Assembly: GCA_002441395.1 (NCBI GenBank)
Contig: DJVZ01000048.1
Span: 1-28,413 of the forward strand
Direction: 5' to 3'
Source of the DNA: Spirochaetaceae bacterium UBA6243
GTDB lineage: Bacteria > Spirochaetota > Spirochaetia > Treponematales > Rectinemataceae
Length of the DNA: 28,413 nt
The notes under the pieces were generated by a model. It saw only the letters and a program-made list of their open reading frames with translations. It did no database searches and had not been told where the DNA came from. This document shows positions 7,137 to 15,349 of the stretch, in pieces; positions within the stretch are counted from its first letter, which is position 1; each line of letters starts with the position of its first letter. A program made the position numbers and the translations under genes.

Positions 7137-7302
7137 TTCGGCTATGCATATCGTCGCGGTAGGTATTGTTTCTACGTCTTTCACAACCAGCAGCAGACAA
7201 AGAGCTCGACCAAAGACAAGAGAAGGAAAACTGTGATTCGTCCACCACGACAGATAGCTGTTTGCCCGAATTTCAGATCAGGAAATTAAATGGAGAAGTG
7301 TA

Positions 7303-7737
7303 ATGAGTAAAGACGGATTAATGTTTGTGGGAGCGTGCGTCATTGTGACGTTATTTTTCATGATTCCCGCCTTTAGTTTCCCGGGAGGAACCACGGACGG
7401 GGCCCCCGGACCAGGATATTTCCCTATTCTTGTCTGCTCCGTCATTTTGTTGCTCAGCACAATTCTTTTCATTCAATACCTGCGAGACCACAAGAAATAT
7501 TTCCAACAGAACGAAACTCAGAAAAAAAATTTGCCCAAGCTGCTTATTGCCATTGGAGCCATAATCCTTTACACCATACTCTTCATGTTTATTCCATTTA
7601 TCCCTCTCACCCTTGTGTTCATGGTGTTCCTCAACTGGCTCTTCGGTAGAACATGGCGTTTCAACATCATATTCTCTGTGGTTTTCACGGGCGTGATTTA
7701 CTTCGTGTTCAACAATCTCCTGCATGTAATGTTATAA
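7303..7737 (+). CDS. tctB: Tripartite tricarboxylate transporter small membrane subunit (TctB)
   Basis: Small membrane subunit of the Tct transporter, assumed to stabilise TctA. The 144 residues carry four hydrophobic helices (about 5-21, 37-53, 75-97 and 111-137). The first loop holds the TctB-typical PGGTTDGAPGPGYFPILV, which is the clearest family mark. The start ATG follows GGAGAAG by about five bases. The tctC stop is 206 bases upstream, separated by the hairpin at 7111-7136, while tctA starts only 13 bases downstream, so the two membrane subunits are tightly coupled. Confidence 0.88.
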   Translation: MSKDGLMFVGACVIVTLFFMIPAFSFPGGTTDGAPGPGYFPILVCSVILLLSTILFIQYLRDHKKYFQQNETQKKNLPKLLIAIGAIILYTILFMFIPFIPLTLVFMVFLNWLFGRTWRFNIIFSVVFTGVIYFVFNNLLHVML

Positions 7738-7750
7738 TAAGGAAGAAACA

Positions 7751-9235
7751 ATGGATTGGATACAAGCCTTCCTGGGAGTACTTCAGCCCCAGGTGTTCTT
7801 ATATTTGGTCATTGGTGTCGTTTCGGGAGGCCTCATTGGTGCACTGCCCGGCCTGACCGCAACCATGGGCGTTGCAGTGCTGACGCCCATATCCTTCTGG
7901 CTCAAGCCCGAATGCGGCTTCGCCATGCTCATAGGGGTGTACAACTCCGCCATCTGGGCCGGGGGTGTCTCCGCAATCCTCATCAATACGCCGGGCACTC
8001 CGGCTTCTATCGCCTCGACCTTCGACGGCTACAAGCTCACTCAAAAAGGCTATTCGGCGCTCGCCTTGAACATCAACACCGTCTACTCTGTTTTGGGCGG
8101 ACTCTTTAGTTCGCTCTGCCTCATATTCTTCGCCTTTCCCCTTGCCCATTTTGCCCTCCAGTTTGGCCCCGCAGAGTACACGACCCTAGCACTCTTCGGA
8201 TTGACCATGATGGTCAGCGTCTCTGGCATCTCTCCTATAAAGGGTTTGTTGGTGGGTTTTCTAGGCCTGCTCTTCTCTACTGTAGGGCTCGACAGCATCC
8301 AGGCCTACAAGCGCTACACCTTGAACAACTCGGCCCTCCTGGATGGGCTCAACTTTGTTCCCATGATGATCGGGCTCTTCGGCATAGGGGAAATACTCTA
8401 CCAGATATACACCTCTGACTCGCAAGAGAAATTGGTTGTAGCGGAAGTAAAAGGAACGAAACAGTTCCTCACTCCTAAGGAATTTGGGAAGCTCGCGCCT
8501 GCCAATCTTTTGACAGGTATAATTTCCGTGATTGTGGGAGCCATACCCGGAGCCGGAGGCGATATTGCGTCCATCATATGCTGGGGACAGGCAAAGAAAA
8601 TGTCGAAACACCCTGAGGAGTACGGTGAAGGCTCCCTCGAGGGCCTATCAGTGTCCTGCACCGCCAACAACGCGGTAATCGGTGGTGCTATGACCACAAT
8701 GCTCTCTCTGGGAATACCCGGTGACGCGGTGACCGCCATTCTCATCGGCTCTCTCATGATGTACGGCATGACGCCGGGACCGCAGCTCTTCATTGAGAAC
8801 AACCCCTTCGTGCTCACACTCATTGCCCAGCTTATACTGGCAAATCTGGTTATCCTCATATTCGGGCTCACCACGAGCAGAATTTATCCTAAGATCCTGA
8901 AAATCAAGAAGACGACCCTATGGGTTGTCGTCATCATGTGTTGTATTATCGGTTCCTATGCGATCAACAATTCCTATGTCGACATTATAATGATGTCGGT
9001 GGCTGGCATTTTTGGCTTCATCCTGCGTGTCATGGACTTCCCTCAGGGACCTTTCATCCTGGGAATGCTGCTCGGCAGACTCCTGGAGTCCAACTTGAGG
9101 CGCGCCCTCTCTCTCACGATGGGAAATTACTCGATATTCTTCACAAGCCCCATCTGCATCGTGCTGCTCTCGATCTCTGTGCTGTCGCTGGTGTGGCCTT
9201 CAATAAAGAAACAACTGAAGAAAAGGGCCGCGTGA
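7751..9235 (+). CDS. tctA: Tripartite tricarboxylate transporter large membrane subunit (TctA)
   Basis: The 494-residue main permease, driven by an ion gradient rather than ATP. It is highly hydrophobic, with roughly eleven or twelve membrane segments. The TctA signatures are intact: GALPGLTATMGVAVLTPISF near residue 29, then NSAIWAGGVSAILINTPGTP near 72, with the second-half repeat around GAIPGAGGDIAS and SLGIPGDAVTAILIG. AAGGAAG lies before the ATG, 13 bases after tctB. Together with tctC and tctB it makes a complete transporter, which argues that the operon is a working uptake-and-catabolism unit. Confidence 0.95.
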   Translation: MDWIQAFLGVLQPQVFLYLVIGVVSGGLIGALPGLTATMGVAVLTPISFWLKPECGFAMLIGVYNSAIWAGGVSAILINTPGTPASIASTFDGYKLTQKGYSALALNINTVYSVLGGLFSSLCLIFFAFPLAHFALQFGPAEYTTLALFGLTMMVSVSGISPIKGLLVGFLGLLFSTVGLDSIQAYKRYTLNNSALLDGLNFVPMMIGLFGIGEILYQIYTSDSQEKLVVAEVKGTKQFLTPKEFGKLAPANLLTGIISVIVGAIPGAGGDIASIICWGQAKKMSKHPEEYGEGSLEGLSVSCTANNAVIGGAMTTMLSLGIPGDAVTAILIGSLMMYGMTPGPQLFIENNPFVLTLIAQLILANLVILIFGLTTSRIYPKILKIKKTTLWVVVIMCCIIGSYAINNSYVDIIMMSVAGIFGFILRVMDFPQGPFILGMLLGRLLESNLRRALSLTMGNYSIFFTSPICIVLLSISVLSLVWPSIKKQLKKRAA

Positions 9236-9274
9236 TCAGCGCGCCGCCCGATACTTCAATAAAGGATGTACAAA

Positions 9275-10276
9275 ATGAAGAAATTTGTGAACAAGCCCGA
9301 TCGCTTCGTGGACGAGATGCTGGAGGGAGTGCTTGCGGCCTACCCGGAGCAGCTTGCGAGCTGCTCCGGCAACATGCGCAACATCGTGAGGGAGAAAAAA
9401 GGCGACAAAGTCGCCCTCGTCTCCGGAGGCGGCAGCGGACACCTGCCCCTCTTCATGGGCTATGTAGGCGAAGGGCTGCTGGACGGCTGCGCCGTCGGCG
9501 GCGTCTTCCAGAGCCCCAGCGCGGACCAGATATACGAAATCACCAAGCATGTCGACTCAGGTAAAGGTGTCATCTACCTCTATGGCAACTACTCGGGCGA
9601 CATCATGAACTTCGAGATGTCCAGCGAAATGGCCGAGATGGACAACATAAAGACCGCCCACGTCGTAGGCAACGACGATGTGGCCTCCGCCCCTAAGGGA
9701 GAGGAGCACAAACGCAGGGGCGTGGCAGGGATATTCTACATCTACAAAACAGCCGGCGCCGCGGCGGAAGAGGGAGCAGACTTCGACGAAGTACTCAGAA
9801 TAGCCGAAAAGGCCAAGGCCAGCGTGCACACCATGGGCGTCGCGCTCTCGCCCTGCATTATCCCGGAAGTGGGGGTGGCGACATTCTCCATCGGGGAGAA
9901 CGAGATGGAGCTTGGCATGGGCATACACGGCGAGCCTGGAGTATCCCGCACCACGCTCAAGAGCGCCGATGCGGTGACCGACACCATGATGGAGGCGATA
10001 CTTGCGGACGCCCCTCTCTCCCCGGGAGACGAGGTGTCCGTGCTGATCAACGGTCTCGGGGCCACACCCAAGGAAGAGCTGTACATCATCTACCGTAGGG
10101 TCGCACAGACTCTCGCCTCCAAAAGCGTAAAAGTCTTCCACGCCTACGTGGGAGAGTTTGCCACCTCCATGGAGATGACGGGTTTTTCGATCTCCCTGTG
10201 CCGCTTGGATGCAGAGCTCAAACGCCTGCTCGCCAAGAGTGCCCGCTCTCCATTCTTTGAACAAGCACAGCTGTAG
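9275..10276 (+). CDS. dhaK: Dihydroxyacetone kinase subunit K (DhaK) family
   Basis: Substrate-binding subunit of a dihydroxyacetone-type kinase; it binds the C3 ketose covalently through a histidine as a hemiaminal, and DhaL then phosphorylates it. The 333 residues are full length. With ATG 9275 (AAAGGA eight bases upstream) the key residues fall on E. coli DhaK numbering: His56 in GGGSGHLP, Asp109 in NYSGD, and the covalent His218 in GMGIHGEPG. One deviation is Leu in place of the usual Glu in GGGSGHEP. It lies 39 bases after tctA and 49 before the aldolase gene. DhaL is in the other unit (2451), and there is no DhaM. Dihydroxyacetone is the default substrate, but erythrulose-type ketoses are used by related kinases. 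Confidence 0.92.
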   Translation: MKKFVNKPDRFVDEMLEGVLAAYPEQLASCSGNMRNIVREKKGDKVALVSGGGSGHLPLFMGYVGEGLLDGCAVGGVFQSPSADQIYEITKHVDSGKGVIYLYGNYSGDIMNFEMSSEMAEMDNIKTAHVVGNDDVASAPKGEEHKRRGVAGIFYIYKTAGAAAEEGADFDEVLRIAEKAKASVHTMGVALSPCIIPEVGVATFSIGENEMELGMGIHGEPGVSRTTLKSADAVTDTMMEAILADAPLSPGDEVSVLINGLGATPKEELYIIYRRVAQTLASKSVKVFHAYVGEFATSMEMTGFSISLCRLDAELKRLLAKSARSPFFEQAQL

Positions 10277-10325
10277 CTGACATGTGCGGGGCATCATGAT
10301 GCGCCTCGCCCAAAGGAGCCTGTAT

Positions 10326-11141
10326 ATGAAGACATTGAAAGAAAAAATGCGCGCATGCGATCTCGTATGCGGCATGCACATAACACTTGCTGATCCCTCC
10401 GTCACCGAGCTCTGTGGTAGAATAGGCTACGATTACCTCTGGATCGACACGGAGCACTCTCCCATGGACTACCAGACAGTGCTACACCACTTGATCGCCG
10501 CCTCATCGGCGGGCTGTGACGCCATCGTGCGCATCCCCTGGAATGACGCCGTCATGGCGAAACGGGTGCTGGAGATGGGTCCGGCGGGTATTCTTTTCCC
10601 CATGGTGTGTTCTGCTGCCGAACTCGACCGCGCCATGCAGAGCACTTTGTATCCGCCCCTAGGGAACAGGGGCTTCGGCCCACAGCGCGCGGTGGGCTAC
10701 GGTCTCGAGGACGCGACGGTCTATGTGAAGGAAAAGAGCCTCGAGATGGTGCGCATAGCCCAGATAGAGACACAGGACACTGTGGACAATCAGCTGGATG
10801 AGATGCTTGAGAATCCCTGGGTGGACTGTTTTATGCTCGGCCCCTGCGACTTGAGCGCCTCAATTGGACGGTTGCCCGACACGGCGTGCAAAGAGTCACT
10901 TGCCCTCCAAGATCGCGCGATCCGGAAAATCCGTGCGGCAGGCAAATCGGCGGGAACTTCGATCGTCACCGAAGATCCCGAGGTGATTCGTTCCTGGTGG
11001 AACCGAGGCGTCAACGTCATCACCTGTGGCACTGAGGTGAGCGCCATCATAAGTGGTTCCCTGCGGACGCTCAGAATGCTGCGAAGTGCGGATGGTTCTG
11101 ACCCTAGCGCTGCGGTGCCGCAGTTTGGGGCCGCAGTCTGA
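10326..11141 (+). CDS. HpcH/HpaI family class II aldolase
   Basis: A metal-dependent pyruvate aldolase of the type of 4-hydroxy-2-oxoheptanedioate aldolase, 2-keto-3-deoxy-L-rhamnonate aldolase and 5-keto-4-deoxyglucarate aldolase. It cleaves 4-hydroxy-2-oxoacids to pyruvate plus an aldehyde. In 271 residues the catalytic set is complete: His44 (DTEHSPMD), Arg69 (IVRIPWND), metal ligands Glu148 (QIETQ) and Asp175 (LGPCDLSASIG), all within one residue of E. coli HpcH numbering. The start ATG 10326 has AGGAG seven bases upstream; in-frame upstream ATGs lack this. It sits between dhaK and a 2-hydroxyacid dehydrogenase gene. Substrate not determinable; glycolaldehyde, tartronate semialdehyde or lactaldehyde are all possible aldehyde products. 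Confidence 0.92.
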   Translation: MKTLKEKMRACDLVCGMHITLADPSVTELCGRIGYDYLWIDTEHSPMDYQTVLHHLIAASSAGCDAIVRIPWNDAVMAKRVLEMGPAGILFPMVCSAAELDRAMQSTLYPPLGNRGFGPQRAVGYGLEDATVYVKEKSLEMVRIAQIETQDTVDNQLDEMLENPWVDCFMLGPCDLSASIGRLPDTACKESLALQDRAIRKIRAAGKSAGTSIVTEDPEVIRSWWNRGVNVITCGTEVSAIISGSLRTLRMLRSADGSDPSAAVPQFGAAV

Positions 11142-11162
11142 GCGACAGAGTGCGGCCCCAAA
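11110..11162 (+). promoter_or_regulatory. Two overlapping-capable hairpins at the aldolase/dehydrogenase junction
   Basis: Hairpin A is CTGCGG-TG-CCGCAG (11110-11123). Hairpin B is a perfect 12-bp stem, TTTGGGGCCGCA (11124-11135) with TGCGGCCCCAAA (11151-11162), whose loop holds the aldolase stop codon and whose 3' arm enters the AAGGAG (11161-11166) of the next gene. TGCGG of A could also pair with CCGCA of B, giving alternative folds. No T-tract is present, so translational control of the dehydrogenase is more likely than termination. Confidence 0.6.
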
Positions 11163-11175
11163 GGAGTGTGTAAAG

Positions 11176-12135
11176 ATGAAGATTGTAGTCTTGGACGGCT
11201 ATACAGAGAACCCTGGGGACCTTTCCTGGGGTGGACTTGCGGCGCTGGGAAAGCTGAAAGTGTACGACAGGACACCAGCCAGCCTCGTCATCAGCCACAT
11301 CGGCGACGCCGAAATTGTGTACACCAACAAAACCCCTCTTACCAGACAGGCCCTATCCGCATGTCCGGCACTCAAATTCATTGGAGTGCTGGCCACGGGC
11401 TACAACGTAGTGGACGTGAATGCCGCCAGAGATCGCGGCATCGTGGTCACCAACATCCCCACTTATGGCACTGCCGCGGTGGCCCAGTTCGCCATCGCGA
11501 TGCTGCTGGAAATCTGCCACCACTACGCTCACCACAGCGAGGCGGTCCACGCAGGGCGCTGGGAGAATAGCCCTGACTGGTGCTTCTGGGATTATCCCCT
11601 CATAGAGCTGGCGGACAAGACGATGGGCATAGTAGGCTACGGTAGAATTGGGCAGGCCACGGGACGAATCGCCCGTGCCATGGGCATGAAGATTCTGGCC
11701 TTCGATTCCCACAGGGATCCCTCACTGGAGAGTGAAGGCTGCAAATATGTGGAGCTGGACGAGCTGCTGGCGAACTCGGATGTGATCACCCTCCACTGTC
11801 CTCTCTTTCCCGAGACTGAGGGTATAATCAACAGAAACACAATAGCGAAGATGAAAGACAGTGTGATCCTGCTGAACAACAGCCGCGGACAGCTCATTGT
11901 GGAGCGCGACCTGGCCGATGCCCTGAACAGCGGAAAAATCTATGCGGCTGGTCTGGACGTAGTGTCCACCGAACCGATCCGTGCCGACAATCCACTTTTG
12001 GGCGCAAAAAACTGTTTCATCTCCCCCCACATCAGCTGGGCGACCAAAGAGAGCCGCAGCCGACTCATGGCCATCGCCGTGGAAAACCTCCGGAGCTATC
12101 TGGCAGGGAAACCAGTCAACGTGGTGAACAGCTGA
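11176..12135 (+). CDS. D-2-hydroxyacid dehydrogenase (glycerate dehydrogenase-like)
   Basis: An NAD(P)-dependent reductase of the D-2-hydroxyacid dehydrogenase family, cytoplasmic, converting 2-oxoacids such as hydroxypyruvate or glyoxylate to D-2-hydroxyacids or the reverse. The 319 residues are of normal length. The nucleotide loop is GYGRIG (154-159), with Asp177 after the second strand (LAFDSHRD) favouring NAD. The catalytic triad is Arg237 (NNSRGQ), Glu266 (DVVSTEP) and His285 (ISPHISWA). AAGGAG is nine bases before ATG 11176. It is the last gene of the operon. Best general match by eye is to hydroxypyruvate reductase/glycerate dehydrogenases, which fits a hydroxypyruvate-like product of one of the aldolases (inference). 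Confidence 0.92.
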   Translation: MKIVVLDGYTENPGDLSWGGLAALGKLKVYDRTPASLVISHIGDAEIVYTNKTPLTRQALSACPALKFIGVLATGYNVVDVNAARDRGIVVTNIPTYGTAAVAQFAIAMLLEICHHYAHHSEAVHAGRWENSPDWCFWDYPLIELADKTMGIVGYGRIGQATGRIARAMGMKILAFDSHRDPSLESEGCKYVELDELLANSDVITLHCPLFPETEGIINRNTIAKMKDSVILLNNSRGQLIVERDLADALNSGKIYAAGLDVVSTEPIRADNPLLGAKNCFISPHISWATKESRSRLMAIAVENLRSYLAGKPVNVVNS

Positions 12136-12149
12136 GGCGATGAAGATGC

Positions 12150-12334
12150 CCGTCGGGCACAATCGACCGTACCACAGACGGCATCAAAACTGCGGATAAG
12201 GACGGAAAGTGGAAGGCTACGACGCCGACGTCATCCGTGCCATCGATGAGCGCATCGACGGCTACACGTTACGCTTCGAGCCCACCGTCTGGGACACGAT
12301 CTTCGTGGCCCTTGTAGAGGATCATGGAAAATGA
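12150..12334 (+). pseudogene. Relic of a family-3 amino-acid-type solute-binding protein
   Basis: Two frames together read as the N-terminal lobe of an SBP_bac_3 protein. GTIDRTTDGI and TADKDGK lie in one frame (to about 12207), then VEGYDADVIRAIDERI and LRFEPTVWDTIFVAL follow in the next frame (12209-12331), ending at a TGA. Family members read GTIRVGTDG..PPFSY.D.DGK..G.DVDL..AIA, so the PPFSY segment is deleted, a one-base frameshift splits the rest, and the C-terminal two-thirds are gone. No signal peptide or start remains. It is a dead fragment between the catabolic operon and the IS remnant. The AT-rich 12335-12474 beyond it holds no gene. Confidence 0.6.
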
Positions 12335-12474
12335 GAATATCTAGTGAGCAATGATTTAGCTTCTGTTGAAGTATATAATTATCTATAAAAAGCCCTTTGA
12401 TATTTTAAATGAGAAAAATAGCGAATTTTCAATCAACAACCTCGCAGCAAGCTGTGAGGAATTAGACCTGTAGA

Positions 12475-12489
12475 GATTAAAATGTCCCC
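12475..12489 (+). repeat. Left terminal inverted repeat of the IS remnant
   Basis: GATTAAAATGTCCCC; matches the reverse complement of 13267-13281 at 14 of 15 positions. Confidence 0.8.
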
Positions 12490-13245
12490 TTTTCACTCAG
12501 GCTGAGCGAGTGGCTAGTCCCTCCTTGTGTGGTGTTTTCTCGAGCTCGATCTACTCGAGTCCCGTATTGTGGTAGAGAAGCCTGATGTGTCCATCGAGCA
12601 GTTCCCTGACTGTCACACGTGACTTTGGCTTGGGAAGGACTCGTGCAGTGCGCTTGATCTGGAAGAGTCGGCCTTTGGTCGCTGATGACATAGTCATTGC
12701 TCACCACGCGAGGCGTTTCGTAGCTGAAGATATCGTCGAGAGATGTCGGGGTGATGAGGGGAACATGAGCGTCCTCCGGCCACAATGGCTCTTTGGCGAA
12801 CTTCTCGTTGATCTTCGGAAGGTAGGTCTGTACCAGATGGCGATTGGATTCCTCAATTGTCGAGATACCGGCAAGCCGCAGTCCCTTGGCCAAGCGATCC
12901 TGATAGACGCCATAATTGCGCTCCACTCGTCCTTTCGCTTGTGGTGAATTGGCCATAATCACCTCAATCCCCACTACCTCACAGACGCGTTCAATGGGGC
13001 TTTGGGGTTTAATGCCTACCAATTGCTATTCAATCGTGGGCTCACGGGTCAGCACAAAGGCATTCTTTGTATCGCCGTAGAGCGCCTGGGTATGCCATAG
13101 CACTCAATCCAGCGCCAGAGCAGTCGCATTGCATCGGACCTAGTCTCTTCTTCACAAGTGAAAACTGTTCTTGTACAACCTGTTTCATTACCTTCACCCG
13201 TCTGAGCTCTTTCTGTCCCATTAGTAATTTCCCAGCCATGTTCAC
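12490..13245 (-). pseudogene. Broken ISNCY/IS1202-family transposase
   Basis: Read from 13245 downward. An N-terminal MGQKELRRVKVMKQVV leads into a truncated helix-turn-helix. A large internal deletion then joins it to the middle of the DDE core (WIECYGIP, a frameshift, QALYGDTKNAFVLTREPTIE, an in-frame TAG, then QLVGIKPQSPIERV). The C-terminal core NSPQAKGRVERNYGVYQDRL, with the last catalytic Glu, and ETPRVVSNDYVI follow. Another frameshift leads to the tail (RTARVLPKPKSRVTVRELLDG) in a different frame. At least two frameshifts, one stop and the lost region with the first catalytic aspartates make it nonfunctional. Confidence 0.78.
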
Positions 13246-13266
13246 TCCTGGCTGCTATTCTACCAA

Positions 13267-13281
13267 GAGGACATTTTAATC
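13267..13281 (-). repeat. Right terminal inverted repeat of the IS remnant
   Basis: GAGGACATTTTAATC, reverse complement of the left repeat with one mismatch. Positions 13282-13347 up to the oppF stop hold nothing recognised. Confidence 0.8.
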
Positions 13282-13347
13282 GAGTTCATCAGGAGATATT
13301 ATCATGGAGCTTCAACAGTGGGACAGAAACTGTCGTAGCCTCCGCGC

Positions 13348-14344
13348 TCATTCCGGCTTGTGATACAAAAAGCACGAAACCTGATGCCCCGGCTCTGTTT
13401 CCTTCAAAGCCGGCCGCACTTTTTTGCAGATGTCCATGTGCTTCGGGCAGCGGTCATAGAAGTTGCAACCCGGACGCTGCTTGTCCGGCGACGGCACGTC
13501 GCCCGTAAGAATGATGCGATGGCGCTTCGCCTCGATTTTGGGATCGGGGATCGGGGCCGCGGACAGAAGGGCCTCGGTGTACGGGTGCAGCGGGTTTTTA
13601 TAGAGGTCACCGGCATCCGCGATCTCCACAATCAGCCCCAGATACATTACCGCCACTCTGGTCGAAATGTACTTGATAACGGAGAGATCATGCGCAATGA
13701 AGAGGTACGTCAACCCAAACTCATCCTGCAAATCCCTGAACAGGTTGAGAATCTGTGACTGAATCGAAACGTCGAGCGCCGATACAGGCTCATCGCAGAG
13801 AATGAGCTCCGGATTGAGGGCGAGCGCACGCGCGATGCCGATACGCTGGCGCTGACCGCCCGAGAACTCGTGCGGATAGCGGTTTTTAAAGAAGCGGGAG
13901 AGCCCGACCTTCTCCATGAGCTGCTCGACGCGATCGTCTATCTCATCCTTTGAGGCCTCCATCAGGCCATTTTTCTTGAAAATACGGATAGGCTCGGCGA
14001 TGATGTCGCCAGCCGTCATCCTTGGATTCAATGACGCATAAGGATCCTGAAATACCATCTGCATGTTTTTTCGGGCAGCGAGGAGTTCCTGCCCGTTCGC
14101 CTTCGTGAGGTCCAGGTTATTGAGATATACTTCGCCAGCCGTAGGCTTATAGAGCTGGGCAATGGCGCGCGCGGTCGTCGATTTTCCACATCCCGACTCA
14201 CCGACAAGACCAAGCGTTTCTCCTTTCCGTACCTGGAAATCAACGCCATCCACCGCATAGATAAAGTTTTTTGCTTTGGAAAAGAAGCCCGTTCTGATAG
14301 GAAAATGCATCTTGAGGCCGCGCACGTCCAGCAGTATTTCGTGA

Positions 14345-14352
<8 letters not shown>
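13348..14352 (-). CDS. oppF: Oligopeptide ABC transporter ATP-binding protein OppF
   Basis: One of the two ATPases powering peptide import through OppBC. The 334 residues contain Walker A GESGCGKST, Q-loop MVFQDPYASLNPR, signature FSGGQRQRIGIARAL, Walker B LILCDEPVSALD and the H-loop AHDLS. The C-terminal OppF extension has Cys residues in GCNFYDRCPKHMDICKK, the pattern that carries an iron-sulfur cluster in characterised Opp/Dpp ATPases. I start at 14352 because AGGAGG is six bases upstream; a longer frame to 14403 only overlaps oppD. It overlaps the oppD end by eight bases and is the last gene of the opp operon. No terminator is visible after it, and the IS remnant lies 66 bases beyond. Confidence 0.95.
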
Positions 14353-15337
<985 letters not shown>

Positions 15338-15349
15338 TTTGGCTCCTTG

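Larger units (their letters stand above)
12475..13281 (-). mobile_element. Deleted ISNCY (IS1202-type) insertion sequence with both inverted repeats
   Basis: An 807-bp element bounded by 15-base terminal inverted repeats that match at 14 positions (12475-12489 and 13267-13281). It contains pieces of an IS1202-type integrase-like transposase on the minus strand. A full element should be clearly longer (transposase of over 400 residues, from memory), so about half is missing. I see no obvious target-site duplication. It is non-autonomous and decayed. Confidence 0.75.

Noticed and set aside
12144..12160. Small GC palindrome after the dehydrogenase gene as a terminator
   Set aside because: Stem of only five pairs without a T-run; it also lies at the edge of the SBP relic.
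12585..12947. Plus-strand 120-codon frame in the IS remnant
   Set aside because: It is the antisense of the transposase core.
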